Shown piece by piece: positions 22,056 through 29,950 of a stretch of DNA of 34,755 nt. Each line of letters opens with the position of its first letter. Position 1 is the first letter of the stretch. The translations under genes and the position numbers were made by a program. The stretch comes from Gammaproteobacteria bacterium (lineage in GTDB: Bacteria > Pseudomonadota > Gammaproteobacteria > Steroidobacterales > Woeseiaceae): contig JAOUNH010000006.1 of the NCBI GenBank assembly GCA_029881055.1, forward strand, positions 1 through 34,755. Direction: 5' to 3'. The notes below the pieces were generated by a model. That model was given only the letters and a program-made list of their open reading frames with translations, made no database searches and was not told where the DNA came from.

Positions 22056-22868
22056 GTGAGCAAAACCTCTGAAAACCTGATCGAGATCAAAGACCTGATG
22101 TATTCGCGGGGTTCTCGCGTGATATTCAGGCACCTCGACCTGACGATCAAACGCGGCGAGATCACAGCTTTGATGGGTCCGAGCGGCACCGGCAAGACGA
22201 CCCTGTTACGCCTCATAACGCGGCAGCTGGTACCCCAGCAAGGCGCCGTATTTGTTGACGGCGTGGATATCGCAACCCTGAATCAAAGAGGCCTCTATGC
22301 GCTACGTCAGCGATTTGGCATGCTTTTTCAGAACGGCGCCTTGCTGACGGATCTCAACGTTTTTGAAAATGTGGCATTTCCGCTCCGTGAGCATACCAAG
22401 CTGACGAATCGCCTGATTCGTCATGTCGTGCTGACCAAGCTGCATGCTGTGGGACTGCGCGGCGCGGCGGATATGTTGCCTTCTGAACTCTCAGGCGGCA
22501 TGGCCAGGCGCGTAGCCCTGGCCCGTGCGATGGTGATGGATCCGGAAATCCTGATTTACGATGAGCCTTTCGTCGGCCTCGATCCGATTTCGATGGGCGT
22601 CATCGTACGTTTGGTCCGTCGCATGAATGACGCCCTCGGCATAACCAGCATTGTCGTCAGTCACGACGTGGCGGAGGTCTCTACGGTCGCCGACAAGAGC
22701 TACCTTATTTCTGACGGCAAAGTGGCCGCGAGCGGCAGCCCCGACGAGCTTAGCGTTGCCAAGTCAAAACTCGTGCGACAATTCATGCACGGTATGGCCG
22801 ATGGCCCGGTCGCCTTCCATTTCGACGCGCCCGACTATGCGGAGCAACTGCTGGGACGAGATAACTGA
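22056..22868 (+). CDS. mlaF: Phospholipid ABC transporter ATP-binding protein MlaF (likely GTG start 22056)
   Basis: LIEIKDLMYSRGSRVIFRHLDLTIKRGEITALMGPSGTGKTTLLRLI; SGGMARRVALARAMVMDPEILIYDEPFVGLDPISMG. Confidence 0.94.
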   Translation: MSKTSENLIEIKDLMYSRGSRVIFRHLDLTIKRGEITALMGPSGTGKTTLLRLITRQLVPQQGAVFVDGVDIATLNQRGLYALRQRFGMLFQNGALLTDLNVFENVAFPLREHTKLTNRLIRHVVLTKLHAVGLRGAADMLPSELSGGMARRVALARAMVMDPEILIYDEPFVGLDPISMGVIVRLVRRMNDALGITSIVVSHDVAEVSTVADKSYLISDGKVAASGSPDELSVAKSKLVRQFMHGMADGPVAFHFDAPDYAEQLLGRDN

Positions 22869-23641
22869 TGCCGACGCTCTTCAAGGATATATACGAGGAT
22901 ACCCTGGAATTCGTCCGGACCTTCGGGGCTTTCCAGTTGTTCTTTCTGCGCCTGGTACGGCATACGCCGCGTATGGTCGTGCGACGACCGGGACTTATCA
23001 TCAAGCAAATCTACAACACCGGTACATTGTCGCTGGTGATCATCATGGTTTGTGGCCTTTTCGTCGGTGGCGTCCTCGGACTGCAGGGTTATTCGAATCT
23101 GTCCCGCTTTAATGCCGAAGATTCTGTCGGCGCCGTCGTCGCACTTGCACTGCTCAAGGAGCTGGGCCCCGTTATTACAGCATTGCTCTTCGCAGGGCGG
23201 GCGGGAACCGCGTTATCCTCCGAGATTGGACTTATGAAAGCGACCGATCAGTTGTCGGCGATGGAAATGATGGCAGTCAATCCAGTCCGGCGTGTTTTGG
23301 TGCCGCGTTTCCTCGGCGGCGTCGTTGCAATGCCGTTGCTGGTGGCAATTTTTACCTGTATCGGGTTATTCGGTGCGCATATTGTCGCAGTCGATCTGCT
23401 CGGCGTTGACGTCGGTGCTTTTTGGCAGCAGATGCAGTTGTCCGTTAGCGCCGACGATGTTCGCGAAGGTGTACTCAAGAGTTTTGTATTCGGAATTGTT
23501 GCGAGCCTGCTTGCCGTCTGGGAGGGATACAATACGATCCCGACCGCCGAAGGTGTCGGCAGGGCAACGACAAGAACCGTGGTGATCACGGCAATATGTG
23601 TATTGATACTGGATTTCATGATCACCGCGGTCATGCTTTAA
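22868..23641 (+). CDS. mlaE: MlaE permease
   Basis: LFVGGVLGLQGYSNL; ELGPVITALLFAGRAGTALSSEIGLMKATDQLSAMEMMAVNPVRRVLVPRFLGG. Confidence 0.95.
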   Translation: MPTLFKDIYEDTLEFVRTFGAFQLFFLRLVRHTPRMVVRRPGLIIKQIYNTGTLSLVIIMVCGLFVGGVLGLQGYSNLSRFNAEDSVGAVVALALLKELGPVITALLFAGRAGTALSSEIGLMKATDQLSAMEMMAVNPVRRVLVPRFLGGVVAMPLLVAIFTCIGLFGAHIVAVDLLGVDVGAFWQQMQLSVSADDVREGVLKSFVFGIVASLLAVWEGYNTIPTAEGVGRATTRTVVITAICVLILDFMITAVML

Positions 23642-23650
23642 GGAACAGCT

Positions 23651-24121
23651 ATGCAACAAACACGTGCGGTTGAAATTGGTACTGGCCTGTTCGTCCTTCT
23701 CGGGATGTCTGCGATATTTTTTCTGACAACGCAGACGGCGGGTGGCGAGCGCTTTTCTGCGGACAAGACGTTCGAGGTTCAGGCCAACTTTGACAATGTT
23801 GGGAGCCTGAAACCGCGTGCGCCGGTTGCCATGTCCGGCGTAACGATTGGTCGGGTTATCGACGTGTCTTTTGACCCGGTAACCTTACAAGCGAATGTCA
23901 GGATGATCATCGACAGTCGCTACGATCAGATTCCGGACGATTCCGACGCCAGTATCCTGACCGCCGGCCTGCTGGGCAGCCAATACGTCGGTTTGCAAGC
24001 AGGAGGTTCGGACACCTATCTTGAGAACGACAGCGAAATCTATTTCACGCAGTCCGCGATCGTGCTCGAAAATTTGATCGGCAAATTTCTCGTCAATTCC
24101 GGTTCGGGGAGCGACGAATGA
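23651..24121 (+). CDS. mlaD: MlaD, MCE-domain outer membrane lipid asymmetry protein
   Basis: Single N-terminal TM then MCE domain (FEVQANFDNVGSLKPRAPVAMSGVTIGRVIDVSFDP; LTAGLLGSQYVGLQAGG). Confidence 0.94.
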   Translation: MQQTRAVEIGTGLFVLLGMSAIFFLTTQTAGGERFSADKTFEVQANFDNVGSLKPRAPVAMSGVTIGRVIDVSFDPVTLQANVRMIIDSRYDQIPDDSDASILTAGLLGSQYVGLQAGGSDTYLENDSEIYFTQSAIVLENLIGKFLVNSGSGSDE

Positions 24122-24729
24122 AATCTGCGATCCTGTTAGTTGCCTTGTCAGTTTGTTGGTTCGCGCAGCCGACCGCGGCGGCGGATTTGACGCCTGTTGA
24201 AGTCGTTGAAGAGGCTGTCAGTCTGTTGGCGGAAAAAATGGACGGCCGCAAAGAAGAGTTGGCCGCCGATCGCGAAACTTTGTATGCGCTGATCGATGAA
24301 ATGCTGCTGCCACGCTTCGATCGAAAGTTCGCTGCGCAAATGGTTCTGGCAAAACACTGGCGCGATGCCGACGACGCACAGCGTGAGCGCTTCATCAATG
24401 CTTTCTACCAGGCTCTGCTGCGTCGCTACGCCGATGGATTGCTGGAGTTTGAGCAGGATCGTGTCACGGTATTGCCGTTTCGGGGTGATCTGTCCAAGCC
24501 ACGGGCGACGGTTCGCAGTTCTGTGATGATGGATGACGGGACAAAAGTTGCGGTCGACTATGAACTGGTGAAACGCGATACGGGATGGCTGCTGTTTAAC
24601 GTTGTCATTGAAGGCGTGTCGTACATTCGTAACTATCGAGCAGAACTCGATTCAGAAATCCAGTCATCAAGCCTCGAGGCAGTCATCGAAAGACTTGAAA
24701 AAGAGGCAGACGTACCCGGCGATGAGTGA
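24118..24729 (+). CDS. mlaC: MlaC periplasmic phospholipid-binding protein
   Basis: Signal peptide; FDRKFAAQMVLAKHWRDADDAQRERFINAFYQALLRRYADGLLEF. Confidence 0.92.
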   Translation: MKSAILLVALSVCWFAQPTAAADLTPVEVVEEAVSLLAEKMDGRKEELAADRETLYALIDEMLLPRFDRKFAAQMVLAKHWRDADDAQRERFINAFYQALLRRYADGLLEFEQDRVTVLPFRGDLSKPRATVRSSVMMDDGTKVAVDYELVKRDTGWLLFNVVIEGVSYIRNYRAELDSEIQSSSLEAVIERLEKEADVPGDE

Positions 24730-25060
24730 TTTTTCCCTCGAAGATCTTGGCGATGGCCACTTCGCGCTGTCCGGAGAGATGTCATTCGATACCGCTGAGC
24801 GAATTTTGCAGCTCAGCGAGAAACCGTTTTCAGAACACACACGACTTGAAGTGGATCTTTCCGGCGTTACGATGGGCGATTCGGCGGGCCTGGCGCTGTT
24901 GCTCGAGTGGATTACATGGTCGAACCACACAGTCAGGGAGATTCGCTTCTCCAGCATACCGGAGCGCATTCTGGCGATCGCAAAGACGACAGAGGTGGAT
25001 GCATTATTAACGCGTGGCGAGCGTTGGGCCGGATTTATCGAGTCGCCCGATACTCAATAG
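24722..25060 (+). CDS. mlaB: MlaB STAS-domain protein (start ATG 24722; track ORF over-extended)
   Basis: MSDFSLEDLGDGHFALSGEMSFDTAERIL...LEVDLSGVTMGDSAGLALLLEWITW STAS motif; operon position. Confidence 0.9.
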   Translation: MSDFSLEDLGDGHFALSGEMSFDTAERILQLSEKPFSEHTRLEVDLSGVTMGDSAGLALLLEWITWSNHTVREIRFSSIPERILAIAKTTEVDALLTRGERWAGFIESPDTQ

Positions 25061-25069
25061 CCAGGCGCG

Positions 25070-25804
25070 TTATTCTTCGTCCAGGAATTCGTCAAAGAAC
25101 TCGTCATCGACCGGCGGGTTACCGTCGTATATCTCGTACTCACGATTCTGCAGATAAGACTCACGTAAGGTCAGGTATGGGTCCTTGGAATTTTCGAGGA
25201 GCTTGTCCGCGGGCAATACGCGATACCTGAGATCGATAAGGCGCAAAATGTAGAGGTTTTGCCGAAGGGAACCTTTTTCATACTGGAACAACGGAGTGAC
25301 TGCGATGTCGACGGGTAGCATGATCGCGTCACGCAACGTTTGCGGCCCGAGTAATGGCACCATGACGTAGGGGCCGTCCGGGACGCCCCAGACCGCCAGG
25401 GTCTGGCCAAAGTCTTCCTGATACTCGTCCATTCCACCAATCGTTGCGATGTCCACCAGTCCACCGGCACCCAGTGTGCTGTTGAACATGAAACGCCCGA
25501 TTTCCGACAGCCCGCGTTTTGGTTTGCCCTGCAGAAAATTGTTGATTGCGGACCGTGGTGTCGTGAGGTTGCGGAAGAAATTGGATACGCCTTTGCGGAG
25601 CGGTCCCGGAATAACTTTTCGATAGCCTTTCGCGATTGGCTTGGTCGATACATTGTCGAACGCGACATTGGCACCGAAGATTGTGCGATTCAGTGGCTCC
25701 CAGGGATCGGAATCCATGCGCTGCTCGGTTGGTACCGTCGTGCAGGCGGAAACGGCGAGCGCGAGGAATAGTAGTGGCAGGCGTAGGGGATGACGCGCTC
25801 TCAC
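25070..25804 (-). CDS. mlaA: MlaA/VacJ outer-membrane lipoprotein
   Basis: Lipobox LALAVSAC; DPWEPLNRTIFGANVAFDNVSTKPIAKGYRKVIPGPLRKGVSNFFRNLTTPRSAINNFLQGK. Confidence 0.95.
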   Translation of the reverse strand: MRARHPLRLPLLFLALAVSACTTVPTEQRMDSDPWEPLNRTIFGANVAFDNVSTKPIAKGYRKVIPGPLRKGVSNFFRNLTTPRSAINNFLQGKPKRGLSEIGRFMFNSTLGAGGLVDIATIGGMDEYQEDFGQTLAVWGVPDGPYVMVPLLGPQTLRDAIMLPVDIAVTPLFQYEKGSLRQNLYILRLIDLRYRVLPADKLLENSKDPYLTLRESYLQNREYEIYDGNPPVDDEFFDEFLDEE

Positions 25805-25806
25805 AA

Positions 25807-27306
25807 TCAGCTGGAATTGCGCGCAGATCTACCCGAAGGTTGTGCACGCGGCATGTTGCGCAACTGTTCTTCGGTCATGAATTCCCGAATGAAGTCGATG
25901 CGAGCCTCGAAGCGAATCCGCTGAATTTCCTGCAGCTCCGGTACTCGCAAGGCCTGCTGAAGGTAGTTAATACCGCCAATCAGATCGCCGATCATAAATC
26001 GGTATTCAGACAGGTAGTAAAGGGATTCAGCCTGCTCGTTAGCTTCGCTGGCCGCTCGTGCGATGAGGCGAACCTGGTTCGGCGTCGGTGGCACATTGTT
26101 CAGCAGGTCAAGCAATATCGTATGCGCCTTTTGCGGCTGATTGAAGTCCAGCAGCCGCTCAGCATAAGCGATGACCAGGGGAACATTTCGCGGGAACAGC
26201 TCGAGAGCTGTTTCAAAAGTCCGCAGTGCGTCGTCGTTCCGTCCTATTTTTGCCTGTGCGTCGCCCAAAGCAATTCGGTAGGCGATGACTTCGGGATTCC
26301 GCTCCGATAGTCCTTCCGCTATGTCCAGCGCCATCGAGTAGTTGCCGTCACGCATGTAGGCAAGCATTCGGCCGTAGCGCTCGTATTCGTTCTGGTTTTG
26401 GTAGGCCCGGTTTTCGAAATGGGCGACGGCTTCCTTCGGTGTTTCGAAGCGGTCGACGATAACGCGTACTTTGGCGATGCCATAGCTGACCGAATCGACA
26501 CTTCGAACCGGATCAAAGTCCCTTGCCCGATCTCTCGCTTCAGCAATTCGGGAGGATGTAACAGGATGCGTCATCAGGAACTCGGGCGCGCGATCGTCGG
26601 GAGCGCGTGTGTTCTGCCGTGACATGACGTCGAAAAATGACGCCATACCGTAGGGATCAAAACCGGCACCCGCCAGCGCCGAAATGCCAACCCGGTCTGC
26701 TTCGTGCTCATTCGCACGCGTGAAATTGATTTGCGCCTGCGCCGCAGATCCCTGAGCCACAGCCATGCCCGCTTGCACGACGTCCGAGCTTCCTCCAGCG
26801 GCGCCTGCGATCATCGCGCCAAGCATGATTGCTGTCGATAACAGGCTCTGCCGCGAGCTGGCATGAATGGCACGCGCAATGTGACGCTGAGTAACGTGTG
26901 CGACTTCGTGGGCCAATACACCTGCGAGCTCGTCTTCACTTCGTGTCGCCTCGAGCAAACCTGTGTGGACACCGATGAATCCGCCGGGCAATGCGAAGGC
27001 ATTGATACGTTGGTCGTCGACGACGAAGAACGTGAAATCGATGTCGCCATCGTTGGTTTGTGCTGCAACTCTGTTTCCGACTTCATTGATGTATTCGGTA
27101 ACCAGCGGATCCTCTATGACGCTTCCGCTGCTCATGATGTCTCGCATGATTGCACGACCGAATCGTGCTTCTTCATTGGCAGAGAGAATGGCGTCGGCCG
27201 GGCTTCCCATGTCCGGCAACTTGATGTCGTCCGCGCCAGCGCCGGCAACCAGTACAAGTGCGGCGAAAGTGGCTGTCACGGCGATTTTGATAAAGCGATT
27301 TTGCAT
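25807..27306 (-). CDS. M48 family metalloprotease with C-terminal TPR-like region (BepA-like)
   Basis: Signal peptide; HEVAHVTQRH zinc motif; IDFTFFVVDDQRINAFALPGGFIGVHTGLL; C-terminal repeats. Confidence 0.92.
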   Translation of the reverse strand: MQNRFIKIAVTATFAALVLVAGAGADDIKLPDMGSPADAILSANEEARFGRAIMRDIMSSGSVIEDPLVTEYINEVGNRVAAQTNDGDIDFTFFVVDDQRINAFALPGGFIGVHTGLLEATRSEDELAGVLAHEVAHVTQRHIARAIHASSRQSLLSTAIMLGAMIAGAAGGSSDVVQAGMAVAQGSAAQAQINFTRANEHEADRVGISALAGAGFDPYGMASFFDVMSRQNTRAPDDRAPEFLMTHPVTSSRIAEARDRARDFDPVRSVDSVSYGIAKVRVIVDRFETPKEAVAHFENRAYQNQNEYERYGRMLAYMRDGNYSMALDIAEGLSERNPEVIAYRIALGDAQAKIGRNDDALRTFETALELFPRNVPLVIAYAERLLDFNQPQKAHTILLDLLNNVPPTPNQVRLIARAASEANEQAESLYYLSEYRFMIGDLIGGINYLQQALRVPELQEIQRIRFEARIDFIREFMTEEQLRNMPRAQPSGRSARNSS

Positions 27307-27342
27307 AGGAGTTTCGACCCGGCCTGTCAGTGAGCGTTCCAG

Positions 27343-27813
27343 CTAATTCAGCGCCTTGACGGCTTCCAGTACTTCCGCGGCATGGCCTTTGACCTTGACG
27401 CCACGCCACTCATTACGCAATTTGCCCGCACTATCGATCAGGAAAGTGCTGCGCACAACACCCATGAACTTCCGCCCGTACAGGGTCTTCTCCTGTATGA
27501 CATCGAACCGCCGGCACAAGGTTTCGTCCGGGTCCGATACCAGGTCAAAAGGAAATGATTGCTTGTCCCTGAATTTTTCGTGCGAGGCCAGACTGTCCCG
27601 GGAGACGCCCAGCACTACCGCATTCTGGCGCCGAAATTTCGCGTGCAAATCGCGAAAATCCTGCCCTTCGAGTGTGCAGCCCGGCGTACTGTCTTTTGGG
27701 TAGAAGTAGATGACGACGTGCTGGCCACGCAAGTCCTTGAGTTCGATTGTCTTGTTGCGGGTAGCGGCGGCCTTGAAATTGGCCACGACTCGATTCAGCG
27801 GGGGTCCGTTCAC
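27343..27813 (-). CDS. bcp: Thioredoxin-dependent peroxiredoxin, Bcp/PrxQ family
   Basis: VVIYFYPKDSTPGCTLEGQDFRDL; FPFDLVSDPDETLCRRFDVIQEKTLYGRK. Confidence 0.93.
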   Translation of the reverse strand: MNGPPLNRVVANFKAAATRNKTIELKDLRGQHVVIYFYPKDSTPGCTLEGQDFRDLHAKFRRQNAVVLGVSRDSLASHEKFRDKQSFPFDLVSDPDETLCRRFDVIQEKTLYGRKFMGVVRSTFLIDSAGKLRNEWRGVKVKGHAAEVLEAVKALN

Positions 27814-27825
27814 GATCAGCTCCGG

Positions 27826-28356
27826 TCAGGCCTTCACAGGTTCCAGAATGGCATCGAGGTTTAAGCGGTCGCAGACTTCGAGGAACTCCTCGCGAAGCTG
27901 CGCGATATGTATCGTCGAAGGCACGTTTACAGCCATCTGCACGGCAAACATCGGGGAGCCCGTATGCGCGGCCGCATAGCGCCGGGTAGCAACGTCGGCT
28001 ATTTCAATATCCCGGGATGCAAAAAAATTGGCGAGATTGAAGACGATCCCGGGCTGATCAAGACTGACGATGTCGATGGCGTAGGGCATACGGTCATTCC
28101 GTGGCGGTTTCACATCGGTCTGGCGGATGGATATGGCGAGATTCTTGGCTTGGCCGAGCTTGTTCAGGCGCTGCTCGAGCTTGTTCAGCGTTGCCCAGTT
28201 TCCCGATACCAGCAGCAACATCGCAAACTCGGAGCCGAGCGTCGTCATGCGGCTCTCCTCGATGTTGCCATCACAGGAGAGAATGACCTTGCTCAGGTCC
28301 TGGACCACGCCGGTTCTGTCTGTTCCAACTGCTGAAATAACAATAAGTTGAGTCAT
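27826..28356 (-). CDS. gcvR: GcvR-like ACT-domain protein (glycine cleavage system transcriptional repressor family)
   Basis: LIVISAVGTDRTGVVQDLSKVILSCDGNIEESRMTTLGSEFAMLLLVSG tandem ACT; commonly adjacent to bcp and divergent from dapA. Confidence 0.85.
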   Translation of the reverse strand: MTQLIVISAVGTDRTGVVQDLSKVILSCDGNIEESRMTTLGSEFAMLLLVSGNWATLNKLEQRLNKLGQAKNLAISIRQTDVKPPRNDRMPYAIDIVSLDQPGIVFNLANFFASRDIEIADVATRRYAAAHTGSPMFAVQMAVNVPSTIHIAQLREEFLEVCDRLNLDAILEPVKA

Positions 28357-28460
28357 TTATCTAGAATTTCCCCTACCAAACGAATGGTGCCAGCGACAGC
28401 GCTTGCCAGCACCCGACATGAACAGTAACATCGCCGCCTCATTTGTGGCGAGGACAACGT

Positions 28461-29351
28461 GTGTTCAAAGGTAGCTTGGTCGCCCTGGTCACGCCTTTTG
28501 ATGGCAATAATCGGGTCGATTACCGAAGTCTCAAGCGCCTGATTGACTTTCATGTCGACGCCGGGAGCGACGGGCTCGTAATCGCAGGCACCACGGGGGA
28601 GTCCGCGACTCTGACCCGTGCAGAACACATTGACCTGATCGCTCGTGCAGTTGAGCTGGCGGATGGCCGCCTGCCGATCATCGCGGGTACCGGCTCGAAC
28701 TCGACGGCACAGACCATCGACCTGTCGACGGCCGTCGCGGATACTGGCATCGCCGCATACCTTGTCGTCGTGCCGTACTACAACAAGCCGGTACAGGAAG
28801 GGATTTATCGCCATTTCGTGGCCGTTGCCGATGCTGTGGAATGGCCGGTAATGATGTACAACGTGCCCGGGCGCACAGTGGCAGACATGTTGCCCGAGAC
28901 GGTCGCCCGGCTGGCAAGACATGGCAATATTTTTGGCATCAAGGAGGCGACTGGCAGTATTGACCGCCTTCGGGCAGTTCAGGACCAGGTGGATGATAAT
29001 TTCATGCTCTACAGCGGTGATGATTTTACTTTGCTGCCGTTTATCGAGCAGGGTGGCCACGGGGTCGTTACGGTGAGTGGCAATGTTGTACCGGAGGAAG
29101 TTGCGAAACTCTGTCGCCTGGCATTGGCAGGTCGATTTGCTGAGGCGAAAGCCCTGGACGATACGCTGCAATCACTGAACAGGAGCCTGTTTGTCGAGTC
29201 GAACCCGATACCGGTGAAATGGGCCCTCAGCCAGATGGGTTTGATCGAGGCGAATATTCGCCTGCCGCTGACGCCGTTTTCGGCGCAGTACCACGAACAA
29301 ATGCGAGCCGCCATGCAAATGGCCGGAGTCGCTTTGGAGGAATTTGCATGA
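28461..29351 (+). CDS. dapA: 4-hydroxy-tetrahydrodipicolinate synthase (GTG start 28461 favoured over TTG 28443)
   Basis: VFKGSLVALVTPF; GTTGESATLTRAEH; PYYNKPVQEGIYRHF; IFGIKEATGS active-site Lys. Confidence 0.96.
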   Translation: MFKGSLVALVTPFDGNNRVDYRSLKRLIDFHVDAGSDGLVIAGTTGESATLTRAEHIDLIARAVELADGRLPIIAGTGSNSTAQTIDLSTAVADTGIAAYLVVVPYYNKPVQEGIYRHFVAVADAVEWPVMMYNVPGRTVADMLPETVARLARHGNIFGIKEATGSIDRLRAVQDQVDDNFMLYSGDDFTLLPFIEQGGHGVVTVSGNVVPEEVAKLCRLALAGRFAEAKALDDTLQSLNRSLFVESNPIPVKWALSQMGLIEANIRLPLTPFSAQYHEQMRAAMQMAGVALEEFA

Positions 29352-29614
29352 CCCCAATCAGGGCAAGCGCCACTCTGTTGAGCCTGATCGTTTTGGCCGG
29401 TATCTGCGCATGCGGCAAAGACGACGTTCGCACGAGCTGTGACGAACCGCAGCCCTATCAGGCGGCGGTAGCGGGCAAACGTATTGTGGTTCCGGACGAT
29501 CTTGCGCCCCTGGATGAGACGAAGGAAATGGCTGTTCCCAAGGCGGAAACACCACCGCGTCCGCCAGGCGTGAAATGTATTGAGTATCCACCGTCGGCAA
29601 ATACGGGTAACTAA
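29348..29614 (+). CDS. Small (88 aa) putative lipoprotein in the bamC position; possible BamC N-terminal remnant
   Basis: ATG 29348; signal peptide plus lipobox-like LAGICAC; 4-bp overlap with dapA; Pro-rich VPDDLAPLDETKEMAVPKAETPPRPPG. Confidence 0.7.
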   Translation: MTPIRASATLLSLIVLAGICACGKDDVRTSCDEPQPYQAAVAGKRIVVPDDLAPLDETKEMAVPKAETPPRPPGVKCIEYPPSANTGN

Positions 29615-29632
29615 TTCGATTTAAGAAGATTT

Positions 29633-29723
<91 letters not shown>

Positions 29724-29730
29724 AAATATG

Positions 29731-29760
29731 AAAGGTCCCTTTCGGGGCCTTTTGTATTTT
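29731..29760 (+). terminator. Terminator after tRNA-Ser
   Basis: AAAGGTCCC-TTTC-GGGGCCTTTT followed by GTATTTTT. Confidence 0.8.
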
Positions 29761-29837
29761 TGCCGAGGGGGTATGGGCTTTCGAACCCTGTTCGACTCAA
29801 GCAGCGGCGCAGCCGCAATTGAGGACGCGCAGCGTCC

Positions 29838-29855
29838 ATCCCACCCTCTCCGCCA
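29838..29855 (+). repeat. Duplicate of the tRNA-Ser 3' end
   Basis: ATCCCACCCTCTCCGCCA matches 17/18 with tRNA 3' end ATCCCCCCCTCTCCGCCA (29706-29723), 132 bp downstream. Confidence 0.85.
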
Positions 29856-29950
29856 GATTCAAACCGCGAGGTTTCCTTTCGGGATGTGTTCGACCTTCGC
29901 GCATTCGGCTTTCCGGCCACTTATCTGTCGCTATCCTTCACCCAACACGG

